Origin: Erythroxylum novogranatense
Lineage: Eukaryota; Streptophyta; Magnoliopsida; Malpighiales; Erythroxylaceae
Length of the DNA: 64,000 nt
Assembly: GCA_029891385.1 (NCBI GenBank)
Contig: CM057228.1
Location: forward strand, 60,767,783 to 60,831,782
Reading direction: 5' to 3'
Part shown: in pieces, positions 23,292 to 35,311 of the stretch
How the letters are laid out: every line of letters begins with the position of its first letter
How positions within the stretch are numbered: position 1 is the first letter of the stretch
Program-made: the position numbers and the translations under genes
The notes under the pieces: model-generated
Seen by the model: the letters and a program-made list of their open reading frames with translations, nothing else
Database searches by the model: none
What the model was told of the DNA's origin: nothing

Positions 23292-24824
23292 ATGTGGACT
23301 AACAAAAGACCTTATCTTACTCATTTGAAAGTTTGGGGCTGTCCAGCTTATGTGAAGCGGACAAAGTCAGATAAACTTGATGCAAAATCTGACAAGTGTT
23401 TGTTCGTAGGATATCCTAAAGAAACAATGGGATATCAATTCTACCTTGCTGAGGAACAAAAGGTGTTTGTTTCAAAGCATGCTGTCTTTTTAGAGAAAGA
23501 GTTTCTTTTACAAGAAGACAGTGGGAGCAAAATTGAACTTGAAGAAGTTCAAGATGCGCAAACAGACGCAGATCAACTGCCTGAACTTGAAACAGTAACT
23601 CATCCAGATGAAGTAACAGTTCAACCTTCTACAACACACGAAATTCGTAGGTCACATAGGATATGCTCTGTTCCCGAGAGATATGGATTTCTCGTGAGTG
23701 AACAGAATGACGTATTGCTCATAGAAGATGATGAGCCTACCACCTATGAAGAGGTTCTGAAGAGTTCAGAGTCTGAGAAACGGCTTCATGCCATGCAAGC
23801 TGAAATGGATTCCATGTATGAAAACCAAGTATGGACTTTGGTTGATGCACCCGAAGGAATAAAACCCATAAGGTGTAAATGGGTTTTCAAGAAGAAAACT
23901 GACATGGATGGTAATGTGATTACCTATAAAGCGAGGCTTGTGGCTAAAGGTTTTCGTCAAAGACAAGGAGTTGACTACGACAAGACCTTCAGCCCAGTAG
24001 CAATGCTTAAATCCATTAGGATACTCCTAGCCATAGCCACTCATTATGATTATGAGATATGGCAAATGGATGTGAAGACAGCTTTCCTAAATGGAAATCT
24101 AGCTGAGGATATGTATATGACACAACCTGAGGGCTTCATCTCCTATGATGGCGAAAAGGTATGCAAGCTTCAGAAATCCATTTATGGATTGAAGCAAGCA
24201 TCCAGGAGTTGGAATATCCGATTTGATGAGGTAATCAAAGAGTTTGGTTTCTCACAAAATGCGGATGAATACTGTGTGTATAAGAAGGTTAGTGGGACTG
24301 CAATCGTATTCCTTGTGCTATATGTGGATGACATATTATTACTAGGAAACGATGTCTCTATGCTACAATCAGACAAGATTTGGTTGTCCAAACAATTTGC
24401 CATGAAAGACCTTGGTGAAGCAACTTATATCCTTGGGATAAAGATCTATAGAGATAGATCAAAAAGGTTGCTTGGTCTTTCACAATCAACGTACATAGAC
24501 AAGATGCTGAAGAGGTTTAGCATGGAACAGTCCAAGAGAGGTTACCTTCCCGTGACTCATGGAATAACACTCTCGAAATCTATGTGTCCTAAGACACAAG
24601 ATGAGAGGATGCGCATGAATATGATCCCGTATGCATCTGCGGTTGGATCTATCATGTATGCTATGCTATGTAAGAGACCCGATGTATCATATGCTCTAAG
24701 TGTTACGAGCAGATACCAATCGGATCCTGGTGAGGGTCACTGGGTGGCTGTCAAGAATATCCTCAAGTACTTGCGAAGGACTAAGGATGTTTTCTTGATA
24801 TATGGAGATGGAAATCTCCGGTGA
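23292..24824 (+). pseudogene. copia-2 integrase C-terminus and reverse transcriptase
   Basis: Open segment of about 510 codons. It starts in the integrase C-terminal part (WGCPAYVKR, KCLFVGYPKE) and continues through a linker with RRSHRICSVPERYGF into copia RT: WTLVDAPEGIKPI, KARLVAKGFRQRQGVDYDKTF, MDVKTAFLNGNL, and the active-site box YVDDILLLG near 24320. It ends at 24822 at a frameshift (GGTGAGCGGG), after which RNase H continues in another frame. RT itself is uninterrupted, so the lesions lie only at its borders. Confidence 0.9.
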
Positions 24825-25303
24825 GCGGGTATCAGATGCGATTTTCAACTGATAAGGATGATTCCAAATCCCAATCAGGTTACATATTCACACTGAACAG
24901 CGGGGCGGTCAGTTGGAAGAGTTCCAAACAAGAGACGACTGCTGATTCAACAACCGAGGCAGAGTACATTGCCGCTTCAGAAGTAGCAAGGGAAGCAGTT
25001 TGGATCAAGAAGTTCATTACTGAACTTGGTGTGATTCCTAGCAGTGATGGACCCATACAGTTGTATTGTGACAACAATGGGGCTATTGCGCAGGCGAAGG
25101 AACCAAGGTCTCATCAACGATCCAAACACGTACTCTGCAGATATCATCTGATCAGGGAGATCATTGGACGAGGTGATGTCCAGATCGAGAGAATTCCCAC
25201 CGAGCAGAATATTGCTGATCCGTTGACAAAGCCATTATCACAAAAGAGTTTTGATTCTCATGTACTCGCCTATGGTATTAGATATCAAGGCGATTGGCTT
25301 TAG
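24821..25303 (+). pseudogene. copia-2 RNase H
   Basis: C-terminal domain of the polyprotein in a frame offset from RT: KSQSGYIFTLNSGAVSWK, STTEAEYIAASE, LYCDNNGAIAQAKEPRSHQR, ADPLTKPLSQKSFDSHV, then a stop just before the polypurine tract. It would degrade the RNA strand during reverse transcription. The shift at 24821 is a single small indel relative to the family reading frame. Confidence 0.9.
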
Positions 25304-25317
25304 GTCAAGTGGGAGAT
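25304..25317 (+). promoter_or_regulatory. copia-2 polypurine tract
   Basis: AAGTGGGAGAT lies directly before the 3' LTR start at 25318, where the plus-strand primer is expected. The same tract is seen before the copia-1 LTR and, on the minus strand, beside the copia-3 3' LTR. Confidence 0.85.
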
Positions 25318-27196
25318 TGTTAGAGTAGTGCCCTAAAGGCAATCACCTTTAGCGCATTTTGTACAAAGTTGTACATACTTTATAAATAAATAAAGAAAGG
25401 CGTATTTCATTAATTTGATGTTCATAATTTATGAATGGATATTGATCTATAAACAAATTAATGAAGTCCATGATATATGACATAGCATGAAGGAAATTAT
25501 GATGTGATCATACTACTGAGATTCCTATCATGTGCAATTATGTCATTATCTAAATTATCCCTAGTCATAGGATTACTGAGACTGGACATCGGTAATCCAA
25601 AGAGACTAGCACATCTCAAGCTCCTTGATTTGATCAAGCAGTGGATCTCAGAAACTGTAAATATGAGATATTTAGGGTTGAGATGTGGATGCTTACTAGA
25701 GGTAGTAAGTACATTGGATGACCTGCTATGAGATCATCACATGGATGTCCTATTCTAATGTCAGTGATAATCTCATCATAGCAATGGTGCAAGTATCCTT
25801 AGACTTGAGGTACTCAAGGATATCTTGGATACTGATTCTGTACTTTGACTCCATTCCTTGTTACCTTACAGAGGTCGCTCATAGGGTGGTGCTTGGGTAC
25901 AACTTGTGGTATTCGAAGGTAATTGAGTAGCCAATAAAGGATTCACCACTTCTGTGATAGCAGAAGATGATAGCCATGGCCTCTTGTCAGGGTCATTACT
26001 TGGAAATCTCTAATCAAAGTACATATGTCATGAAGAGTGTCTTCATTGACATATTAAGTATTAAGTAATGAGTCCCAGGACAAGAACTGAAATCACTTGG
26101 ACTAGATTTGACATAGTCAGTCTAGTGAGAGTTGACACATTGCCCATACTCATAACCAAGTGGGGTATACCATGGTGAAAGGACGAATTGCACGGTAATT
26201 GTCTATGGGAAGGTTCGTGATATGGTTCATGATGAATATAGGTTCATTCGTCAAACCAATTACTTTCCGGTCAATTGGGGGTCATGATGTGTTGCTAGAT
26301 ACCACTCATGACTTGCTTAGATTAAGTGTTAATCTAAGTGGCCAACATAACCGGGAACCTAATGGGTCACACGCATAAGAGTGACTCGGAGAATTTGTAA
26401 AATAGTTTTGGACAGAGTTCCAATAAATAGAGAACAAAAGGATTAAATGGATCCCGATGAGATCGAGATATGTTCCGATGAGATCGCGACATTGATATTG
26501 CTGAGACAGGTCTCCGGTGATTTTTCCCTACCGGGACCCGGTAGGACCGACCCCAGTGTGACTGGATCACTTCAGCAATATATATACATATATATATGAT
26601 TAATTAATTAAAGAATTAATTAATATATATATATATATATGGTGTGTACGTGGATGGAGGAGATGGAGCTTTAGAAACTTCTTCTTTAATGCTTAGTCAT
26701 CAAGCATTAAATGACAAAATGACAAAATAATGAAGATGAAAGATGATGATGCTCGTTGATGATGTATAAGAGGTTTAAAAAAAAGTTTTAAACCTAAGTG
26801 AAGAAGGCTTCTTCGTGGGTTTTGCAAGAAAGAAGAGAAAGGGTTTTTCATCTTTCAAGCTTTCCATCATCATCCTTCAAGTTCTTCTCTAAGGCTTCAT
26901 CTCCTCTTCATCGTTGGATTCAAGCTCTCCAAGGACAAAGGTAGGAGCTAGCACTCTTTACTTTGTTCTAGCTATTCCCAGGTCAAAGGGTTTGTCCCGG
27001 TTAGGTTCTCCGATCTCTGCGTCGGTTAGGTTCTCCGATCTCTGCGTGGATACCGTTAGAGACGGTCTCCTTTGGTCGTTATGGTTTGAGTTTGTTATAT
27101 ATACACATGGATCCTGGCTTTCGGGAAGGTCCCGAAACAAAAATTTTATTTTTCCGCATCGTGGGCATGTGATGCTCACACCGGGATTTTCCTACA
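25318..27196 (+). repeat. copia-2 3' LTR
   Basis: Near-identical to the 5' LTR at 17440. It differs by a 25-bp tandem duplication of CGGTTAGGTTCTCCGATCTC... (units 26998-27022 and 27023-27047), present once in the 5' LTR, and by the length of the (TA)n tract near 26620. It is followed by the TGCAT duplication. Confidence 0.95.
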
Positions 27197-29105
27197 TGCA
27201 TTACCTAGGTTCAAAATTCACATACAAGTCATCATGTATGTCTTAAGATGTTCAAATCCCATTTGAGAGATATGGTTTTCCCAACTCACCTCAATAGAAG
27301 ATGCACACTCCCTTGTCTTCAACAATCTTGGGTACGAGCTCCTTGATTCACAACTCCCCAACTATTATACATAAAAATTGCACAATGTATTTGTTAGTCA
27401 AACATGTATCCTCTATCTATACACCATCATATAAGTGTATAAAAAACAATATCACTATCTTTAAGCTATAGGATTAAACCATTAAACTTCTCACATGGTT
27501 ACTTCCTATACTATTCACATTAGCTTTTCTTTTGCATTTTTCAAGGCATTTAATGCCTTTAGTCCAATACTTACTCATTTTAAAACATAATTAAGCACAT
27601 TTTTATCCAAGCACATTAGGCTATTATTCATCAATCTAAGCAAAAATTCAAGTTTACTCTAAGTAAACATGAAAGCCGCTTTCCAATGCATATTATTATG
27701 AATCCTTAAATCCTAAGCCAAGTTCACTTAAACATTTTATCAAACACCTAATGTGCATGACTTTCGAGTCATATTTTCAAGCCTTTAACATAGTAATTCA
27801 TTCTCTTATCATGTTATATGACAAACACTTCCAAACGATAATAAATTTCACCACTCCATTCAATCCAATTCCCATCATTTAATCCATATTCATCATAATT
27901 ATACAACTTATTATATTAGTCCATTTTTTCTCCCATCATTTCAACCAAGCCTTATCCAATATACATCTCCTTCATTTTTCATCATCAATTCACTTTATAG
28001 ATATGCAATTCACACCATAGGATTCATTTAAAACCGTCAATTTTAAAAGATATTCAAAAATTCACAAACTTTCACAAAAAAGAGAACATTTTGATTTTAG
28101 CTTAAAGGGACTTCTCCATGACTCATTTCATTTGTCTAAACCATGTTTCATGTATGTTCCAGCATTTAGAACAACATATCGTAACACTAAACTCAAAATC
28201 AAAATGTAGAGAGAGATGAGACAAAATTTACCTAAACTTTCCTTTGGTGATATCTTAAAATCCTTTGAAAATTTCTCAAATATAATGCTAGATTTGAGTT
28301 CCTTGATCCCAATTTAACTTAGAACACCTTGATTTGGGTTAGAGAATCAAAAGGAATGGTAGAAATTTTAGTTATAGTTGAATGGGTTCTTCTCCCCCTC
28401 TCTTCTCCTTTCTTTCAATTAAAACAAAATGTTTGCAGCCTTTAATGGTGGGGTTCACGACCATACAAGAAAGAAGAGTCTAGAATATTGACTCTTTTTT
28501 GACCATATATGGTAAAATTACCTTTTTGCTCTTAGCTTATGTGAAATTATCATTATACCCTCCGAACTTTTCCTAAATTTGCAATTGGCCCAAAATTTGG
28601 GAATGACTAAAATTTTTATTTTTATTTTAGTACCCGAAATTTTGAAAATAATAATTAAGCCCTTTAACTTTATAAAACTACATATTGATCCTTCAAGAAT
28701 TGAAAAATTACAATTAAGTTCTTTAACTTTTAACAATTGGCAAATAAGCCCTTATGTACAACAACTTTTTCAATTAAGCTTTTTAAGTGTCCATTGAGTC
28801 TATAAATCATGTCTAATCACCTCTTAGATATTAGAACACAATTAGCTTAGCCCCCATGGTCATATCCATCCAATGGACTTGGTTTTACACACTTAGAAGC
28901 TTATATGTTAGAAATCTCTAAGATTTGGCATACCGATAAACTCTAAGTTCATGTAAGGGCATATAATATTATAAATCACTGACTTATATACCCAAAAGGA
29001 TTTAAATGCATCTTTGAACTCATATACAACCATGTATATATTAATATATAGTAGTATCTCTAAATACAGACTAATACAAAAAGGCTCAGAGAGTTCGACG
29101 TCACA
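27197..29105. other. Host repeat sequence, possibly a minus-strand LTR
   Basis: No gene. Together with 12316-13476 and 17133-17439 this is the sequence that received the solo LTR and copia-2. On the minus strand it begins TGTGACGTCGAACTC at 29105, a plausible gypsy LTR start. It holds loosely repeated phrases of the AATTAAGYCCTTTAACTT type at 28650-28780. The LTR call is inference. Confidence 0.35.
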
Positions 29106-32100
29106 TATATATTTTCAGTTGTTTTGTTTGATATCTAAAAAATTTTCATCTAAAAATTTTTCATCTTTAATCATGTAGGGACGAAATCTTGACTTACAGA
29201 GACATCATTATTAAAAAAAATAGATGTGCTTTGAAATGAGTACTTTATTCTAAGTTTTCAAATGTTTGATAATAATAAGATCATAATTAGTTTGCATGAA
29301 TTTATGATGAACTTACATCACAAAATTTCTCAATTATTTTTGTTAAATCAATTTGAAAAATCTATCTTTGGAGAAATCAATGAGTGGAATTGTGTATCTA
29401 CAAGTCATTTAAGGCATCTTTGATTAGTTATAGTTTGTCATTATTTGAAAGATAATTATTTTCCATCTTGAACTTTTAGAAATAATTCTTTAAATAAGTA
29501 CAAGATAGTCAATGATAGAAAGCTTGGACAAGATGATAGGTAAACCAAAATATTTAATAGGAATAAATTGAATTGAGGAGCCGTAAAAACTTAGGAACTA
29601 ATGAGCAAAACTTTAATAGCTAATAGAGATAAACATGCAAATTTTGTTATTATTAACCCATAGTTTAGTTAACTTTCCAAATTTTTGTAGTGCTTGAAAA
29701 ACATATAGCTCAATCCTAGTTTAAAGCCCAACTAGGCTCTCATAGTATGGTCCAAGCTTTGACTTTAATATGAACTTGAGTTAGCCACTCAAAACAACAT
29801 CATTTTGAATAAACTTACAATTAAGTTTGTGATGATAGAAACACATTAAGTTGAAGAAGCAATATTTCAAAATTATAAAGAGTAAAAGATCATTAAGGCC
29901 TCCGAAGCTACACGATTTTGTAATGTCTTTAAGTGCACAATAGCTAGTCCTCATTAGGACTTTCATTTAATCACTTCCTATACTAAACCATATTAATTGG
30001 AAAAGCAATGAAAGTTTAGCGTCTAATATCTTCTGCTACACTCAACCGCAAATGTAGGCTTGACAAAAAATTTTAAATTCTGACTTACCCAACACAAAGT
30101 TAATGGGTTTAACTAGAGTTAACCAAAATTTAAGTGGGATTTTATTTTAAAAAAATTTAAGCTTCGTAGTATGGTCGAGTTATACTAACCCTATTCAGTT
30201 TCTAATCTTCAATTCAAGTCCTCAATTATCGTTCATCTTCTTCTAACTCCTAAGTCCAACTTCTCCCCTTCTTTCTCCCCCCTCTCTTAATGTTCGACTC
30301 CTTTCCATCTTGCTTTCTTAATGTTCAGCTTCTAATTATAGTAGCGTTTTTAACAAATAGGAACGGAGATGAGCTTGTTGAAGCTTACGAGGATTTTATT
30401 CTCATTTAAAACCCTAGCTAAAGCCATTGAATTTTGATATTTCGACTAGTTGTGTTATGGACTTATAAGATCTTTTAGGAAAACTTTTCATGAGTTAAGA
30501 ATGTGATTGTGGCTAATATAGAAATTAAACGTTGGGTATTTGATTTGTATAGTTTTTTACTTTTCTTATTCTGAAACCACTTTGAAGTTCCTACTTAATT
30601 TTCTTGATTTGTACTTTTAAAAGTTTAGCATGATATGAAAGATGAGGCATAGTTAAACACATATGCTAGAGATGGAGAAAGAGAACTTCGTGCTAGAGCA
30701 TCCATTCTAGACATATGTCAGACTGCTCGAAACTCGATTGAGTTCAGTTTCAAAAAATATAGTCAGGTTCAATTGAATTTCCAAGCAGACTCAAACTGCA
30801 CCCTAAAAACATTGAAATCGACTTAACTCGTTATCAACCCTCTGCATATCGCAAAATGCGGAAACCATCTATTTATAATGTGCATTTTACCGTATCGCAT
30901 GAGAAGAATATGTTATTTTACATATATGCTGATATTAAGGATCGGTATTTGAGGCTGGACGCTGGAGCTAGAAGCCATATCTGTTATCCTCAAGCCAGCA
31001 TGCAGGTCGAGTGGTTGATTATCTACCTTCAAAAGGAAAATAAACGAACTAGAGCTTATTAGCTAGCACAGTTCAATATCATTTTAACATGGTTTCTATG
31101 CCAGACATCAAATGACATTGTAAAATTTTGGAGCTTCATTATTAACGACTCATGGAAATTTTCAATTAGTTAGAACTGAATGATGTGACTCCATATCATA
31201 CACATTGATGTCTATACATTAATAGCGACAAAATCTAGTAGGAGTTCCATGGAAATTAGTGGCTTCCAACTTGTCCCATCAACTCATGTGATCTTGCAAT
31301 GGAGTGAACAAAACCCTTAAATCCTGCGTGCGATTACCTAGCTATATATGACCAATTGAAGAAGCTGATCAACATTCCATTACGTACGCCACTTAACGCC
31401 ATTCTCATTCGCTTAGTACTACTACTACTACTAGTAGCAGCAGTAGGAATTAATAATATTCATTTCCATAAGATGACAATTAATAAGCAAGATAAAACAT
31501 ACTCCCGCCGCTAAGTTTGTCGAGTTCTAGTGGCCGTCTCATGATCCTTAATTTTAGAATAGGCTAATGATGTTAATGATCATGCGAAGCTTGCGCAATT
31601 TAATCTGATGAGGCCAAGAAAGGTTGCTATATATCACAGACAGCCATATACTTTTATCTCTGCTTAATGATACTTACTAGTTTATGCATGCAGTTCAAAA
31701 TGAAAGTGGCGTGACGAAGCAAACCCCAGATGCCTGCAAGTGCCAACCATTTGTTGTCGTCGACGAATAAATCCTACGTCGACATGTCAACTTCGTCCTC
31801 ACATGAGATTTCTGCTGCTCTTTCGCTTGTACTCTTTTTTTTTTTAATGATTTTCAATAAATTAGACTAGTCTGTTTCGTTTGTATTTAAAAAGAGATAA
31901 TGATTAGTCGAGAATCTTAACGGTCTCCACTTGCTGATTAATTAGTTCATCGATATCTATATATCTGATGCATGTGATTAAAAATGAAGTTAACATGCTC
32001 CATCTAGAAGCATAAATATGCTGTCAGCAACTACCATATGTACTTGGTTGTTATTATTTAAAATTTGTTTCAATGAAGTGGAGAACACATGTGAGATACA

Positions 32101-32152
32101 AGAAACCTAGACTTAGGCGATTCTCACTTTAAGGATGCTAATAATCAATAAT
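29106..32152. other. AT-rich intergenic sequence, no gene recognised
   Basis: No reading frame with a recognisable domain was found. The stretch from about 31380 to 32150 has a more mixed composition, with a run of ACT/AGT/AGC triplets near 31420. It may be low-copy intergenic sequence that was once continuous with 61165 onward. Confidence 0.4.
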
Positions 32153-32476
32153 TGTTAAGATATATGGTATATATCTTATTATTGAATTTTGGCATTTTTG
32201 AATAATTGGCCCTAGCAAATAATTTAGTTTCACATCTAAATTGATTTAATTTAAATTGGGCACAAGTACTAATTTGTTGGACTTTTAGAAAATGGTTTGG
32301 TTGTGAAAGCATTATATTTTAAGTGGAATATGTGAAGAAGATAATGATTTTTTAAGTGGGCTGAAATAAAGTCGTGGGATTTTAGAGAGTTTGTGTGTAG
32401 TGAGTTATATAGAAAGTGAACGTGTGTGTGAAGATTTCTTGGTTACGTGGGAAAATTTATTTTGTGGGATTTTGGC
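32153..32476 (+). repeat. SIRE-like 5' LTR, left piece
   Basis: Starts TGTTAAGATATATGG and aligns with 60117 onward (shared GATATAT-GTATATATCTTATTATTGAA and later phrases). It breaks at GGC (32474-32476), where the CACTA element starts, and resumes with the duplicated GGC at 54740. Confidence 0.88.
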
Positions 32477-32800
32477 CACTACAAGAAATCCGATGATTAC
32501 CGTCGGTAAATAACGAATTTCCGTCGCTGAAGACAATCACCGACGGAATTTGGTGGCGTGAAATTCCGTCGGTGAATGCGCCGAAGCTAAAAACACCGAC
32601 CGAAATATTCCGTCGCAATATTACGGCAGAAATAACGACGGAGACTTTGTCGTCGGTATATATTTATCGACGGAATGACAAGTAATATTCCATCAGTGAA
32701 ATTGATCCGGATTAACCAACTTTTTCCGACGGGTAATTGGACCGTCGGTAAATTGTTAGTTTCCGACGGAAAGTTGTCCGTCGGTAATAAATGGTAAATT
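32477..32800. repeat. CACTA terminal and subterminal repeats, left end
   Basis: After the CACTACAAGAAA terminus there are at least ten copies of a short motif around CCGTCGGTAAA/TTTCCGACGG in both orientations within 300 bp. In En/Spm elements such arrays are bound by TnpA. The CpG-rich motifs contrast with AT-rich spacers. Confidence 0.85.
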
Positions 32801-33470
32801 TGTTTTTTTTTATGTTTTGTTGTTATAATAATGTTATATTATATATATATATTATGTATTTGTGTTACGTTATATTAACGAATAATGAGACAATTTTAAA
32901 TAATAAAACATATGAAGAATTTAATTTAGTTATTAAAATGAATAAAGAACAAATCTCTTATATTTTGAATTGAAAACAAATGACAATGTAATTCACAAAT
33001 TGTGATGATCATGGATGGTCCGAAGTGTGTCCCCCTCTTTAACATTTCCATCTCCGCCTAAGCTTAGCCATCTCCTCCATGTCTTTGTTTCTCCTTGGTC
33101 ATCTGCTCCATCTCCGCCTCAACTTAGTAAGCCGCTCAATCTCCTCTCTCTCTTACTGCCTCGCCCATCTCGCTCCAGCGACTCTCTGATCTTTGAAACC
33201 TGCTCCAGCTCCGCTCTCAGCTTTTCTGTCATCTGCAGCTGGATCTCCTCCCTGACCTTAGCTATGTCCTCTGCATGTTGTTGATGTTGAGTAACCAGCT
33301 GGTTGCTTTGATTAGCTAGCTGCTCCCTCAATGTGTCCACTGTGGCCGGAGCTCCGATACATCTTGAGATGAAGATGGCCGAGCAAATCTTCTTTGTCTT
33401 AGAAAGGAGAGCTTGAATAACAAGTGTTATAAATGAGCCGAGGCCGAATATTCTTCCACGACGGTCCCAA

Positions 33471-35297
33471 TGTAGGAAAATCCCGGTAGGCATCACATGC
33501 CCACAAGCGGAATTTAAAATTTTGAGTCCCGGACATTCCCAAAGCCGGGATCCATGTGTATGTATAAATAATCAAACCATAACGACCAAAGGAGACCGTC
33601 TCTAACAGTATCCACGCAGAGGTCGGAAAACCTAACCGGACAAACTCTTTTGACCCGGAATAGCTAGACTAAAGAGAAGAGTGCTAGCTCTTACCTTAAC
33701 CTTGGAGAGCAAGTGGAGATGAACAATTGAAGCCTTGGAGAAGAAGAAGCCAACTTGAATGGAAGAGAGGAAGAAGGTGGAAAATCAAATTTTCAAGCTT
33801 AACATGTAAGCAATCGGTTCTTCCCTTTTTCCCACGACCAAGCAATGCTTCCAATCCCTTCTTTTTATGTATTTTAACACTTAAAACACAATATCAAAGG
33901 CTTGGTGTAAGGGCATCCACGTTGGAGGCATAAAATGCCTTAAAATGATAAATCATCATTACTTTTGACTTTTCAAACTTACAAACTTCTCCACCAATTT
34001 TGCTTCAACCGAAATCACCATTTATATATATAATTAATCAATTCTCAATTAATTAATATATATATATATATTCTTGAAGAGGTCCATCAAATTGGGGTCG
34101 GTCCTACCGTCTCTACCGGCCCTTGAATAAAAATCACCGAAACGGTTTTCAAAGAATGTCGATGTCGCGATCTCATCGGGACATATCCCAATCTCATCGG
34201 GATCCATTTAATCCTATTGCTCTCCGGATATCGGATCTCGTCTCAAACTATTTCTGATTCTCCGAGTCACTCTTACGCGTGTGACCCATTAGGTTCCGGT
34301 TATGTTGGCCACTTAGATTAACACTTAATCTGAGCAAGTCATGGCGGTATCTAGCAACACATCATGACCCCCAATTGACCGAAAAGTAATTGGTTTGACT
34401 AATGAAACCATATCACGAACCCTTCCATAGACAATTACCGTGCAATTCGTCCTTTCACCATGCTATACCCCACTTGGTTTGAATATGGGCAATGTGTCAA
34501 CTCTTACTAGACTGATCAAATCAAATCTAGTCCAAGTGTAATCAGTTCTCGTCCTAGGATATGCCCATGAAGACCATCTTCATGACATATGTATGCTCCG
34601 GCGCCAGAGACTTCAAAGTAATGATCCTGATAAGAGGCCATGGGTATCTCTTCTCGCTATAATGAAGTGGTGAATCCTCTATTGGCTACTCAATTACCTT
34701 CGAATACCTCAAGCTGTACCCAATCACCACCCTATGAGTGACCTCTGAAAGGCAACAAGGAATGGAGTCAAAGTACGTAATCAAGACCAAGATATCCTCG
34801 AGTACCTCAAGTCTAAGGATACTTGCACCATTCTATGATGAGATTATCAACGACATTTGTATAGGACATCCATGTGATGATCTCATAGTAGGTCATCCAA
34901 TGTACTTACTACCACTAATAAGCATCCACATGTCAAATCTAAATATCTCAATATTTACAATTTTTCGAGATCCACCTTGATCCAATCGAGGAGTTTGACA
35001 TATCTTTAGTCTATCCGGATTAACGATGTCGGTCTCATTAATCCTATGACTAGGATAATTTAGATCTTGACATAATTGCACATGATAGGAATCTCAATAG
35101 TATGATCACATCATAATTTCCTTCATGCTATGTCATGTATCAGGGACTTCATTAATTTGATTAAAGATCATTATCAATTCATAATAAAATGAATATCAAA
35201 TAAATGAAATATGCCTTGCTTTATTTATTCATAAAGTGCATATATGACTATGAACAAAATGCGCTAAAGGGATTGCCTTTGTGGCACTACTCTAACA
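33471..35297 (-). repeat. copia-3 3' LTR
   Basis: Minus-strand LTR with the complement of the polypurine tract (ATCTCCCACTTGACC) just right of 35297. Compared with the 5' LTR at 41306 it shows many 1-2 base deletions in G or C runs, and it lacks about 12 bases near 34560. Confidence 0.92.
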
Positions 35298-35311
35298 ATC
35301 TCCCACTTGAC

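Larger units (their letters stand above)
17440..27196 (+). mobile_element. copia-2: complete Ty1/copia retrotransposon
   Basis: A 9757 bp element with two LTRs (1852 and 1879 bp), a PBS complementary to initiator Met-tRNA, a long untranslated leader, a gag-pol reading region in the copia order (gag, protease, integrase, RT, RNase H) and a polypurine tract. It is flanked by a perfect TGCAT duplication at 17435-17439 and 27197-27201. The LTRs are very alike; only two differences are seen in the first 90 bases. Insertion is therefore fairly recent, although gag-pol has two stop codons and several frameshifts. Confidence 0.95.

Noticed and set aside
30856..31062. 68-codon open frame in AT-rich sequence
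   Set aside because: No recognisable domain, no supporting neighbours, and a length expected by chance.
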